A DNA stretch of 64,000 bases from Acanthosoma haemorrhoidale (GCA_930367205.1 OV884014.1:73635104-73699103), one strand, 5' to 3'; positions 21,801-33,249 are shown, counted from the first letter of the stretch. Numbers and translations are program-made. Notes: generated by a model from the sequence alone, not told the origin.

Positions 21801-24800
21801 CAGGTCAAGTCAAAGCTTTGCCACAAGTGGACTGTGTTGTTATTAACTGTTAGCCTTCATGGACTGTCTTTTAATAGACCAGTCATTGGGTGACATGCTA
21901 ACAGTTTCAGACTGCCACAATCCCATTTTTGAGATAAATTTGTACATTTTGGTTATATGCCGATCCAGCCATAGCTGTTTTACTGAATAGAAAATTCTGT
22001 TCCAATCTTAATTTTCATATAGCCTGTTTCTATTTGCTCTTCAACTAATATTTTTCATGCCCTATTCTGAGACAGGATTCTTTTTGATTAAAGCACATTT
22101 ACTTTCTCGTGTTGAAATACACATTATGTGCTTTCATGGTTTAACTTACAGCTTTTGTCTCTTTATTATACCCCATGTAATTTGATAGTTGATATTAATT
22201 TTTATTAACAATAAACATCCAAAGAACAAACGGAAGGACGAGGACTCAAAACAGGGACCCCCAAAACATGTAGTCAGGGGGAGGGGGTCTACTAATATAT
22301 CAAGGGTGGACCGTCCCGTCCGTGTTCGAGTACTGTAGGATATTTTTTCTTTCGCTGTTAATTGTTAATAATTATTACTAATAGTAATATAAAAATTGTT
22401 AATATCACTTTAACTGCCGCTTAATACCCGGGAATTATAGATATGCGAGAGCACGTCACAAAAGACTAAAAAAGAAGTCAAAACGAATTAAATTTTGTTG
22501 TTTACTGGGACGATTGTCCAACAAATTAACATCAATGGAAGCAAAACGAAAACAAAATCGTTTGCTATAAAAAAGAGAAATGTCCCTTACAAGAACACTT
22601 TCTAACACAAATGTGTCAATTTCTCCTGAGCCGTAGGACAGTGGGATCTAGATTTGTTAGCGGGACAGTCAGCAGCTGACTCGAGTACTAATGAGGGAAA
22701 ACTAAAGCCTAAAAATTCGAAACGCACCAGCGCCATTGGCTGTTCTTGTCGATGTACTCGTCTGGTGATCAGGCACCGTCTTCATAACAGCCTGGCTATC
22801 ATTGTGTGACGTAATACTATCATTATAAAACCACCGAGTAGAATGCTATTTACTGTATTGATTATACCCATTGGCTTTGAGAATACTATGCCCATTGAGA
22901 CTGTGTCCCCACTGTGGTTAAATACTTAAGCGTTGATTATACTTATTATACTTCGAGTAATCTCAATTGTTTTTAATATCTTGCAATTAATATTTAAAGC
23001 AGGTTAAATATACAGATGAAAATTTTACTTGGAATGTGGACAGATAACCTCGCTACGCTTCGTTCCCCTCCCGAAGACTCATAACAACCTCGATTTTCTG
23101 GTAGTAATTCAAATTAAATGCAATTAGTAGTCTTGGGATAGTCGAAATCAGCAGAATTTATTAGAAGTAGACAGGACTATTGTTTAAATTTAAACATTAT
23201 TCCTGGAAGAGAGATGTTTCGTCGTGCCAAATTAAATTAAATCTTCAATAAAAATATCCTGAACGCAGTAGTACCACAGAGCAATCCACTCCGCCCCACT
23301 TGTATTAGTCACCGCCAGAACCTATATCGAAATAAATTTACAATTAACTTTCACGGTAGTATCCCATCACAACAAATATATTTGTATTTTCTCGAAACAT
23401 GGTCCTATTAGCGGGGACATACAGATAGGATTCAAACAGTGAAGTTGCGTCTATTAAAGAAAATACAAAATACATAAATCAAAGGAGTGTCGCTTGTACA
23501 TCACATCTGGGGACTCACTTTAAAAACTTGCCAATGACTATATATATACACGATTAAAACAAAATCTTACTGTGTGGCTTAGCGTTTTTTAACTCGAGCG
23601 TATCCAGCTCCGTGTATATCTCGTCAACGAACCTCGGCTGGAATTTGCCACCGTCTGTCATCTCCGGAGTAAGCTCAATCTCCAGCCCCGCTGTCCTGAC
23701 GAAGCGATCACCTGCCCTGGCCAGGCCGGCTAAAAAGCCCGCTGGACTCCGCTGTTCGTCTGAGTCGGAGTCTTTCCGGATGATCTTGGCCTCCTCTGAG
23801 AGTCGGTACTCCTTGCCGAGCAGTGCTGAGAAGGAGGCGAGGACGCCACCCTCCAGGCAGGAGCCCCAGCGTCCGGCGGCGCAACTGTCCTCTGTCTCCC
23901 ATTTCCCACCTATAAAACAACAGAAAATACAATTTTGAGTATTGTTAAAAAAAAAACAACCACGAATCAAAAAATTGGTAAACACTAATTAGTAGATTTT
24001 TTTTAGATAGATAATAAATCATTATTTTAGAGAGATAATTAAAATATGTCGTAATAGGATGAAATATAATTACGATAAAAAGCCTCATTTGTATTTACTA
24101 AAACACACCTTCTCTCCCTTACATATAATATATTCAAGATTTGTCTATTTCTTGCTAAAAAAAGTTTGCTAAATAGCACCTAATATTTTTTAATTTAAGT
24201 ACTTTCCCGGGCATTAATGACTGTTGTTGTTGAAATGCCCTAAAGCGAAAAAAGAGCTTTCAGTGGCTATATGGCCATTTTCAAGTGCTCATATTACTGC
24301 TACTGTAACCAGTGCCATTTTTTTCTTTTGTACAATAGACATCTGCTAGCCAATATTGTCTTTGTTTTTATAAGAGACTTTTTTGAAAGGGATTTTCCTT
24401 GAGGAACGAGAACAATTTTGACCCCTACTCGGGATGGAAAAAGCGAGGAATGGATAATCCGTTACTACAATGGAATAAACGAGGTCTCAAAATTTCCTAC
24501 AGTGGAAAGTCGGTCAAGAAGTATGATATGTGCTGGTCATTTGATGACGCACCCTAACATATAATACAGGAACGTACATATAAGAAGCAGAGGTTGAGCT
24601 AGACTGAGGTAGAAGGAGCTCGTCAAGTAGAGAAGCTACACTCAACGTGTAGTAAACCGGGCCTAGGGAAGAGATTGATGAAGAGATCTCCAATGATCCC
24701 ATCACTAAATCGTCAAGATCCGAATCCAACAGAGTAGGTGAGAGTAAGAACTGTTAACAGATTTTTTTTTCCATTGTCATTATTTGGCAGCTTTGTATCA

Positions 24801-25291
24801 ATTTTTTGAGAACAAAGATTTTATGACCCGTAGGTTATAAAACACCCTTTCACCGATCCAATGTGATTCTATTGTCCAAATCCTCGCAAATGTTTTTTAC
24901 CTATCTCCATCCTATAGCTCTTTATTCAATTATTAGTTCCTTTGCCCTGACGAGGCTGGGTTGGCCTCGATTATAATCATAAGCTATCTAGCCCAGAAAC
25001 CGAGGTTAGAGAGGAATATAATCCAAGTCTCCATAGGATTTAGGCCGTAACAACGTCACGGAGATAGTCGACTGGTACAATCCTGATATGTGTGTACCTT
25101 TTGCGATTTATCATCTGACCCAAATGGTTTAACATTCATATACAAAGTAGTCTGATTAGTATTATTTACGGCAATATACTTTTTTTGTATTTACTTATTC
25201 GGTTATGGTGTAAGGTGTCGTTGTCATAACCGCTCGAAGGATGTAAATTGCAGTAAAAAATAACTATTAGAAGACACAGTGGCCATCCCAT
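18640..25291 (-). CDS. Osiris family (DUF1676) protein, four coding exons, 259 residues
   Basis: Coding exons on the minus strand are 25,195-25,291, 23,571-23,909, 20,397-20,550 extended to 20,387, and 18,640-18,819 (97, 339, 164 and 180 bases). All introns start GT and end AG with phases 1, 1 and 0, and the sum is exactly 260 codons with the stop. The protein has a signal peptide (about 1-21), a two-Cys segment (C42, C50; GKWETEDSCAAGRWGSC), an acidic middle, a Lys/Leu-rich hydrophobic segment at about 147-200 (KLFIPLLIVLKLFKLKLLLL), and a Tyr/Gly-rich tail ending F-P-A-S-Q-K-L-A-Y-K-G-Y. This is the Osiris layout. Osiris proteins are insect-specific secretory or endosomal membrane proteins tied to cuticle formation. 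Which Osiris member it is cannot be decided. No other Osiris gene is in the window, although they usually cluster. Confidence 0.88.
18820..20386 (-). other. Osiris intron 3
   Basis: AT-rich. Around 19,140-19,450 short plus-strand stretches look like decayed coding sequence (for example QRKWHYERLEDIEELRNMSD, and later TDDEDVYMPECADYLETVNI), broken by several stops. I do not recognise the source. Nothing else is seen. Confidence 0.6.
20387..20550 (-). CDS. Osiris coding exon 3 (hydrophobic DUF1676 segment)
   Basis: The acceptor is TTTTTTCCAG and the donor TTTAAG|GTAAAA. The open frame has 54 full codons after the two bases that complete the split Lys codon. It encodes a Lys/Leu/Phe-rich hydrophobic stretch that continues VILGVASFKKLLGIAFFVLP, the most characteristic part of Osiris proteins. 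Confidence 0.92.
20551..23570 (-). other. Osiris intron 2 (3.0 kb)
   Basis: No supported ORF, tRNA or transposon terminus seen. The base composition is less AT-rich at 22,230-22,330 and 22,640-22,800. Confidence 0.6.
23571..23909 (-). CDS. Osiris coding exon 2 (two-Cys and acidic region)
   Basis: The acceptor is ...TGTTTTATAG and the donor is CACACA|GTAAGA. The exon starts with two bases that complete the split codon of exon 1. It encodes the two-cysteine motif and ...FVDEIYTELDTLELKNAKPH. The exon is clearly more GC-rich than its surroundings, as expected for conserved coding DNA in an AT-rich region. Confidence 0.9.
23910..25194 (-). other. Osiris intron 1
   Basis: No gene or clear repeat seen. 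Its boundaries depend on the exon 1 assignment. Confidence 0.5.
25195..25291 (-). CDS. Osiris coding exon 1 (signal peptide)
   Basis: The ATG at 25,291-25,289 opens MGWPLCLLIVIFYCNLHPSS, a typical signal peptide. The exon ends before GTAAAT in phase 1. Upstream, TTGTGTTACAG at about 25,305 could be a splice acceptor for a 5'-UTR exon. A four-codon upstream ORF (M-Y-G-stop) sits between that acceptor and the ATG. This is the least certain exon, but its phase fits exon 2 exactly. Confidence 0.72.
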
Positions 25292-25515
25292 TTTAGCCGT
25301 ACATCTGTAACACAATCCACAATTCAAAATTATTCTCATGATAAATTTAGTCAATCCTTTGTTTTTCTTATGTAGTTATGTATTTAACCTCACTATTGCT
25401 TAAAATGTACAATAAGAATAATATATGATGAACAAGATAATTTGTCTCTATCGATTGTCCTATAATAGTATTACGATACAGGGGAGAATGCTCAGTAATG
25501 AGTTGTTCCGTCGAC

Positions 25516-25737
25516 AGTCATATAACCCTCATATCTACCCTAGTCAATATCAACAGCCTAATCTACACCTATTGATAACTAGCTATATAAGCACCCCTCT
25601 CACGACGGGTACACGACTTGTGAACTGTAATCCCATCGAGTATGTCATTTTGATCGTTTAATATATATTTAACCAGTGTTTGTGTTATTCATAATAAAGC
25701 TTTTTAAAAAGACTTTCCTCTTTTGAGATTATTTAAC
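25516..25737 (+). repeat. 5' LTR of the provirus
   Basis: Starts AGTCATATAACCC and ends GAGATTATTTAAC. It contains TATATAA (25,584-25,590) and AATAAA (25,693-25,698), in the right order for promoter and polyadenylation signal. Confidence 0.92.
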
Positions 25738-25758
25738 TGGCGCTCGAACTTGGAACTT
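25738..25758 (+). other. Primer-binding-site-like sequence
   Basis: TGGCGCTCGAACTTGG follows the 5' LTR immediately. TGG pairs with the CCA end of a tRNA. Which tRNA is used was not determined. Confidence 0.6.
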
Positions 25759-26055
25759 GGCAGTATACTCAGTAACTTCACGGGAGTCCACCATTTAGAG
25801 ATCCCTCATTTGGCAACGGACAGTGAGACCACTCCAATAGCGTGAGAAGACCGATGCAAATACCTCTGGAAAGAAACCCCACAGGACAGGACTTCACCGA
25901 TATTGGGTACTGATCTATTTCAATAGATTTTTACTAAGGAACCACCTTAAAAATTTGTTATATCTCTGAGGAAGTTTGAAGGAAGAAAGAAAGCTAGACT
26001 TCACTGAAGACATCATTCATTTGGTAAATATATTTATTGTACACATTTTGACTTT

Positions 26056-27543
26056 ATGACATCAGTAACTGACAGACTGAACCTTTTAAGGAACATTACA
26101 GAAACTGAAGAAATGGACGGAACTAATTACGTAATTAAAGATTCAGATTTTCATTTGATCCCAACTTTCGATGGGTCATCCGACACTTTAGTAGATTTTA
26201 TTGATAGTATAAACTTAGTATTCGAATATTCATGCAATGCTAATAATTCAAATAGAATAGGAAACCATCTAAGACTATTAGCACACGTGCGTAATAAACT
26301 TGTAGGAAAAGCAAGATCATGTAAAAAATATTATACTGACATAGGCCAATTACTTAATGACGTTAAAAAGAAATTTAGAGACACTAAAAGCATTGAGAAA
26401 AGCATTTGTGAAATCTATGAAACCAAACCCCATTACAATGAACATCCTTTCATGTATATTGACAGACTAATGATCATTCGAGAGGATTTAAGTGCTAGAA
26501 TCAGAACTAATGACGAATTTACTTTAGAACAAAAAAATGCAAAAATGGTCGAATACGATTTACAAATAGCTACCCATTGTAAGCGACATTTACACCCAGA
26601 ATTAAACGCGCAACTTATTCATGTAAAATACGATACGCTTGAAGATATCGAACAATTTCTAAAAAGAGAAACCGATGAAATTATTGAAAGAATTTACGAC
26701 AGACCTCAAAAACGCGCACCCCAACCTAAACAATCAAATTACAAAAGGAAAAACTTTGACCCCAACCATTATAAACACTATGAAAGAAGAGGACAATATG
26801 AGATACGAAACAATTACCAACCAAGTTATCATTGGGAAAGATATGAACCAAGACAAGAATATCAGCCCAGTTATCAGAGACAAGAAAGATACTATGAACA
26901 AAAGCAAGAACCTTACGACACTCAACAAAACAAACATAGTCAAATAATGAATGGTTACCATTATCAAAGAAACGATAATGCACAGTATAACCAATCATGG
27001 AAACCTCATGAACAAAGAAAATATTTCAATCCCCAACCAAGACAAGAACAACAGTGGGATAATCAAACAGTTTCTATGAGAACAGCTAGCAATCGCGTTC
27101 ACTATACAGAAAACGATAAGGACGAAGAGATTAAACAATTAAAAGAACAACTTAATGAGATATCCCAAAAATTTGAACATTTTTTAGACTTCGGTCGCAA
27201 TGACAAAGAACCAACCCCCCGACCAGAATATGCGCTAAATCATTTTGATTCCTTACCAAAACTTAAGGATACAACAGGAAAAACTAACGTAGTAGCCGAA
27301 ATAAAATGTCATAATGATGAAATAATAATAAACGGTATTAAATTAAAAGAAAAAAAAGACCAAAAATACTTGGAAAGTAAATCGGAAAATAAAACAACAA
27401 CAGTAAAAGATAGTCCAGAATATGACACAATAACTATAGATTTAGAGCAACTTATTTCCCAAAATAAGGAAGACGAAACTAACTATAGTGATGATGGCAT
27501 GGACATTGAAGAAATAGAATTACTTATCAATTACTCCCAGTAA
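26056..27543 (+). CDS. Gag-like protein of the errantivirus-like provirus
   Basis: An open frame of 495 residues. The first 220 residues are mixed and largely helical, with F-D-G-S-S-D-T-L-V-D-F near residue 39 as in gypsy-class capsids. Residues about 225-345 are rich in Tyr, Gln, Arg and Pro, with loose repeats such as N-Y-Q-P-S-Y-H-W-E-R-Y-E and QEYQPSYQRQERYYEQKQ. A coiled-coil-like segment follows (DEEIKQLKEQLNEISQKFEH). No C-C-H-C zinc knuckle is present, which agrees with errantivirus gag. The ORF is intact, but its end is altered by a direct repeat (27,401 and 27,538) that introduces the stop. Confidence 0.8.
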   Translation: MTSVTDRLNLLRNITETEEMDGTNYVIKDSDFHLIPTFDGSSDTLVDFIDSINLVFEYSCNANNSNRIGNHLRLLAHVRNKLVGKARSCKKYYTDIGQLLNDVKKKFRDTKSIEKSICEIYETKPHYNEHPFMYIDRLMIIREDLSARIRTNDEFTLEQKNAKMVEYDLQIATHCKRHLHPELNAQLIHVKYDTLEDIEQFLKRETDEIIERIYDRPQKRAPQPKQSNYKRKNFDPNHYKHYERRGQYEIRNNYQPSYHWERYEPRQEYQPSYQRQERYYEQKQEPYDTQQNKHSQIMNGYHYQRNDNAQYNQSWKPHEQRKYFNPQPRQEQQWDNQTVSMRTASNRVHYTENDKDEEIKQLKEQLNEISQKFEHFLDFGRNDKEPTPRPEYALNHFDSLPKLKDTTGKTNVVAEIKCHNDEIIINGIKLKEKKDQKYLESKSENKTTTVKDSPEYDTITIDLEQLISQNKEDETNYSDDGMDIEEIELLINYSQ

Positions 27544-27597
27544 AAGATAGTCCAGAATATGACACAATAACTATAGATTTAGAGCAACTTATTCCCC
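27401..27597 (+). repeat. 60-base direct repeat at the gag end, 137-base spacing
   Basis: About 55-60 bases starting cagtaaaagatagtccagaa occur at 27,401 and 27,538. The 77 bases between are not repeated. The offset of 137 is not a multiple of three, so the frame changes and gag stops at 27,543. Confidence 0.88.
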
Positions 27598-28181
27598 AAC
27601 AAATAGATGAACAGATAATACAAGACGACTTATGTTCTAATGAAACAACTTCACATTCCCAACGCTCTTCTAATAAGCAAATTTGTGTAGTTAATGGCGA
27701 CAGAATAGTTAATATAGAAAATCAACAAATAATCATAAAAAAGGAAAAAAAGACTATTAACTTTTCAAAACCGTTTGGAATAACTAGACAAAATAACCAA
27801 CAAAATAAATCAATAAAAGAACAATATGTTCAAAAACATCATGATGATAAAAGACTAATAAATGACTTAGTAAAGACAAATATAATAAAAGATAAGACTG
27901 ATCGAATAGAAAAACTAAACCAAAATCGGAAAGACATTCCGACAATTTATAATGAACAATTAATGATAAAAAATACTACCCATGGAAAGCATGATAATTC
28001 TTATAAACCAGTAGTAAAATATAGAGATAAAAATGAAATAAAGAAATCGCATGTTAACAAAATTAAACAACCTCGCAAGAAATATCTGATACATCGAAAA
28101 TTTGTTTCACATAGCAATAAAGACACTTGCACTGATTCGGACAATTCTATGGACTGCAAAAACTTCTCTGAAAGTAACTGA
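27543..28181 (+). pseudogene. Gag-region continuation in a shifted frame
   Basis: An open frame without an early Met runs from 27,543 to 28,181. It repeats the KDSPEYDTITIDLEQLI segment of gag and then continues as an Asn/Lys-rich tail (about 190 residues). It is reached only after the frame change described for the direct repeat. No protease D-T-G/D-S-G motif is visible. Confidence 0.55.
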
Positions 28182-29779
28182 CCTGACTAACATTAACGGA
28201 ATGGTACACTACACATTAAACAATGTAAAAGTAATTGAAAAATACTTCAAAACATACCACTTTTATAACATAAGCCTATTATAGTCAGAACTAACCAATA
28301 TACAAAAACCATACTCTACTCTATAATAACTTAACAAACCTACCCTCTGACAGTAGATATGATACATGGCACCAAGAATAAAATTGACCTACTGAGAAAT
28401 CATGATAGAAGACAAAGACGTGGATTGATAAATGGACTAGGAACGGCTATTAGCTGACTAACTGGTACTATGGACGCTACGGACAAACAACATTATGACA
28501 ATGTCATAAGTAAAGTAGAACGTAACAACTTTAATGCCAAACATAATATTGAACAGATAATAAACATGAATAAACAAATAATAGAGACTTTTAAGACTTT
28601 TAAGAAGATAGAAGGATATTAAATTAATAAATGAAAATTTTAATAAGGGTAGAGGCAATATGATAAGCATTGGCAAAGAAGTAGCTTTTCAAGATATTTA
28701 TATAACTTTAACCAACTTATATAACAAACTAAATGACTCAACGCTAAGACATAGACAAAAAATGTAACATTAACTCCAAGTAAATCAGAAATATTATGGC
28801 TTATGAGCAAAATACATTGTATTATACATGAGGAAATACTCCATGTATTTGTAGACCTGCCGCTAGCAGAACCAAATGTAAGAACCTCTTTGCTCATACC
28901 AATTCCTGTAAATAAAACTAATCTTTATTATTCTATTGATATACAAAAAACACTAGTACTAAGAAAAAAATGATAATCTTTATAACATTAATTGTAACTA
29001 TTTTATGAATAACTATTATTTTACTAACCCTACTTTACTGCTTAATGAATGTATAAACAAAATATTATATTATTAGATTCTACAGTTCAATGTAATTATA
29101 CTCAACATAAGCTATCCAATATTAATTATATTGACGATATAAATTCATATATTATTATTAACAATCGTAAGTTAGACAATTGCAACAAAAATAATACTAT
29201 TTACTTACCTCTAATATCCTTTATAATGGTAAAATATCTCAATGTAATTTTAATAAATATACTAACCCTAATGTTAACATATATTGATGAACTAAATGTA
29301 TACCTAACTATAAGAACACCTAAATTTGATAATTGTTATAATAACGACACTATTTTTCTTACAGACACTGCTCTGATTAATGTATCTAATGTAGATTGTT
29401 ATAAAAAAATTCCTCCCATTCATAATCATATTGTTGCTCATAAATATCACCAATTATATGATAACTCCTTTAAAATCCAAATCGATAATATAACAACTAT
29501 ACCTCAATTAAATGTAACTCAAGTAGAATTAATATCTTTAATAACCAATGAAACTAATTATATGTATTCTATATTATCATTATTATTGTAATAATTGTAA
29601 CAATTTTATTTTATATATACCACAGATATTGTAAAGGCTGTTGTTCAAAAACTATCCCAATAGATATCCCCACAGTTGTTTACCAAGCTCCTCCACCAAC
29701 ATCCAATGACCTAGCAGCCATTGACAACTACTTGGCATCCATCAAATCCTATTATCCTGCCCAGGAGTTCAGGACCTAA
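28182..29779 (+). pseudogene. Errantivirus-like envelope gene, broken
   Basis: Short frames carry landmarks of insect retroviral envelope proteins. There is a basic cleavage-site-like stretch followed by a fusion-peptide-like one at about 28,409-28,455 (RRQRRGLINGLGTAIS), then T-M-D-A-T-D and a helical segment. There is also a 180-residue open frame at 29,049-29,591 with several N-x-T/S sites. Near 29,570, in a different phase, come a hydrophobic membrane segment and a short cytoplasmic tail ending at 29,779. Several stops and at least one frameshift separate these parts, so no complete envelope protein can be made. The surface subunit is mostly missing next to the pol deletion. Confidence 0.78.
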
Positions 29780-29789
29780 AAAAGGGAAG

Positions 29790-30011
29790 AGTCATATAAC
29801 CCTCATATCTACCCTAGTCAATATCAACAGCCTAATCTACACCTATTGATAACTAGCTATATAAGCACCCCTCTCACGACGGGTACACGACTTGTGAACT
29901 GTAATCCCATCGAGTATGTCATTTTGATCGTTTAATATATATTTAACCAGTGTTTGTGTTATTCATAATAAAGCTTTTTAAAAAGACTTTCCTCTTTTGA
30001 GATTATTTAAC
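29790..30011 (+). repeat. 3' LTR of the provirus
   Basis: Base-for-base identical to the 5' LTR over 222 positions as read. Preceded by the polypurine tract AAAAAAGGGAAG. Confidence 0.92.
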
Positions 30012-31075
30012 TGACGGGAAATGTAAAAGTAACAATAATATTTCTTATAATTTGTTCATTCTAGAGTAAAGTATAAGTTGGTACCACTCAATAATATTTT
30101 TGAGAAATTAAGCTTATTCCATGGGGACTTTTATTTATGGACAATAGCAGGTTGTAGCTGAGCTTCCGCGATGGTATGCTTGAAGTATCTGGCGAATAGC
30201 TTACGCGACGCCCTAGATACGTGATAACCCTAGATATGTGGTGAAACGTGTAGATATATTTGTGTTCATGCACAGTTCCACAAAAGAAGGCTTTTATATT
30301 CATAAAATGTGTGCCCTGCTGGTCTATATTGAAATATGTTTGTAAATTGATAAATTTGTCAAGTGAATTAGGTGCTAACTGCCGTGCTTGAAAATTTGGT
30401 TTAAACAAATAGCGGCTTTTCCGTTTATTTTAAAAAAACATGTAAATATACCATCCAAGGTTACTTGGGATAAATGATGATTTATTAAAAACAAAATGGG
30501 CTCTAGGAAAGTATAAAAGAACAAGTCAATGACAGTTGCTGTTGTTGGAATGCTTGTTTCGGGAAATATTTACAATATTAGAGGCTATAGATTTAATAAT
30601 AATAATACAAATTTTAATTAGTATATTATAAACCATCACAAATTTTAAAATGCAAAAGTTTATTAATGAAAATTATTTAACAGTTGAAAATTCGTATATA
30701 TTTGATAAACACAAAGGGTAATAAATATGATACACAACGAGTTTATGTTCTTGGATAAACACCTCGATTTCACAAACATTCAACCAAACATCTTTATCAA
30801 TTATATCGCACTAATATTCTCTAAGAAAAAAATAAACAGTAAATATAGATATACAATTTTAAGCAGTCTCAGTTTTAAAACATAATTACTAGCCATCAAA
30901 TATTAATTATAAAATTAAATTCATTTACTAAACTTAAATAATAATGCAAATAATAAATAATAAACAAATAATGCAGTTCTTTTACACTAATCCAGTTACC
31001 CCTTGAAAATCCTTATGGGTTGATCCATATACATTTTCTCAACCTCAACAGACCAATCTACTAAGGTGGTGTGAT
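30012..31075. other. AT-rich stretch, no gene seen
   Basis: Open frames here (for example 30,088-30,408, minus strand) show no recognised domain and lack support. Confidence 0.5.
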
Positions 31076-31475
31076 AATGCACCATAGTAAGGCGTTATAA
31101 TGATAATGCCCTCTACAATAGTAATAATAATAATGCACTATACTTATAATACACTCTGTAATCATAATGCACTATAATGATAATGTTCACTATTAACCGT
31201 TCATCATGCTGTCGCTGAGAGCGTTAAATTCCAAAATACTTGAAAAAGAACTCGACTACTTGTATGACTATAATGATAATGCACTATAATGATAATGGGA
31301 TATAATTATGTACTATAACGATGTTGCACTATAATGATAATGCACTCTGTAATAATAATGCACTATAATTATAATACACTCTGTAATGATAATGCACTAT
31401 AATGATAATGTTCACTATTAACCGTTCATCATGCTGTCGCTGAGAGCTTTAAATTCCAAAATGCTTGACAAAGAA
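31076..31475. repeat. Short-unit tandem repeat with a 225-bp higher-order copy
   Basis: Units of the type gcactataatgataat repeat irregularly. A larger block, from gttcactattaaccgttcat through catgctgtcgctgagagc to aattccaaaat, occurs at 31,185 and 31,410, giving a 225-bp period. Confidence 0.85.
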
Positions 31476-33170
31476 CTTGACTACTTGCACTACTCAAAGG
31501 AATAGAGGAAGAGAAATTGCATGTAAACATGCAGGATTTTATTGGAGATAATGGCTTATATATACTTTTTAAATAGATAATGTCATCGCCAATTGTCAGA
31601 AAGGTTCATAAAAAAGTCCATATGTTTTATTTCAGGCGTTATTTTGCCTCCCTGGTGGTTATAAGCCCTTTGTTTAACAAACAATTTTTATGATTATCCA
31701 AGGAGCTGTGGTGAAAACAGTGTTTATTTTATAAATGAATTGACCATTTATTTATTTAAAAAAAAAATGAATTCTAGTTTAAAAAAATTGTTAAAACTTT
31801 CTACTATGATTACCTCCTTAGTGTCTATATGTTTTTGGGATATATAAGATTACACGAAACATTTTCCCTTATCTCTCAATTCGATCCCTTATCTCGATTC
31901 GGAACTTTTAATGCCATATAGAACTCATAGATGAATAATAAATTTACCGAGGAATAACTGAGAATAAAGCATGCTATAGACAAGGCGATTAAATTACTTT
32001 AAGTAACATTAAATAATATTTTCTGGCTCTAAAAATATTTATCTGGTAGTGCGAGAACATTTCATGATCATTAGGGTCTTGAGGCTGAGCCTCATTCCAG
32101 GTGAAATGAACCAGCGAACGGTTTTAAAAAAATCGTTCGCGACAGGAATCGAAAGTAAATCCTTAATGGCAAGAAGCGGTTCTCATTACCAAACTGACTC
32201 AGCCCAAGGAATATGAAATCAAATGTTTTATTAAATAATCTATAAAAGCTGTAATTCGTGATGTGTATATGTGATATATTTCTCTTGGCAGCTTAATACT
32301 ATGGCAAAAATCATAACTCGGAAAGCGGAAATGATTTATTTTTGTTTTCTCGATATAGATTAAATAACATTACGAGGTCTTATTTGGAAATCTTTTAATG
32401 TTTTAATAGCTTTAATTGCGATTTTTATGTATAGACTAATATCATTTTACATGAGACAAAAATTTAATATAAGCTTCACTAGATTTACCCTGCCTGTCAG
32501 CCATCTAGGTTTTCTTGTCGCTACTAAATTCGTAACAGATTGACAAGTTCATAAAACAGAAAAAGAATGTTATATCGTTATTTTATCAAGCTGTAACAAA
32601 AGAGAGTAATTTTTAGAAGGTATACATCTTGTATACGCTGAACTACCCGTGGAGTATTATATACTTCCAAGTGAAAATTCAAAAGCAGGTTGGTTCATTA
32701 GCATAAACTAGTGAACTGTTAAATGAATGAAAATAAGAATTTATGCCAAATCACAATGCATTTATTCAAAATGTTATCAAAATTTCATATAAAAATGAGG
32801 AGCAAAAATAAAATACCCAGGCCTGGTTAGTAATAATATAAAATTTACCAATGTAAGACATAGACTTGTTTCAAAATAAAAATATCTTTTATCCTAATAA
32901 TTAAGATAATTAACCAAATTCTAGTCGCAATAATTAAATTTTCAATAAATTCAACTAATTTAAATATAATGCCATTTAAATAAAATAAATAATCAAAATT
33001 AAAGTGTATAATTTATAATCTTCTTTAAAATGGCGATGAAATTTATCAATAAAATATTCCGTAATTTTAATTCAAATAGATCGTTCTTTTGATAATCAAA
33101 AGAATTAAGGATTAATTAAGGAATTGATTAAGAAATAAGTGAAAATAAGGGTATATTCACGTAGTCGTAT
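31476..33170. other. AT-rich stretch, no gene seen
   Basis: No supported gene or transposon end is seen. Confidence 0.5.
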
Positions 33171-33249
33171 GAAGCGTTCTTTCATGTAGTTGCAGGTTGC
33201 AGGTCAAGCGTTCACGTGGGTGTAGGTTGTAGACAAAGCGTAGCGCTGC

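Larger units (their letters stand above)
25516..30011 (+). mobile_element. Errantivirus-like (insect gypsy-class) endogenous provirus, pol deleted
   Basis: Two 222-bp LTRs (25,516-25,737 and 29,790-30,011) are identical by eye. Between them lie a primer-binding-site-like TGGCGCTCGAAC directly after the 5' LTR, a long gag ORF, a further gag-like frame, a broken env and a polypurine tract (AAAAAAGGGAAG) abutting the 3' LTR. No protease, RT, RNase H or integrase motif is present, so pol is deleted and this copy depends on other copies. Flanks are ...GTCGAC and TGACGG..., giving only a short GAC match as possible target duplication. It sits about 225 bases upstream of the Osiris ATG, pointing away from that gene. 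Confidence 0.9.

Noticed and set aside
23612..23938. Overlapping frames on the plus strand and in another minus frame at Osiris exon 2
   Set aside because: They are shadows caused by the GC-rich exon; only the called frame fits the splice phases and the Osiris pattern.
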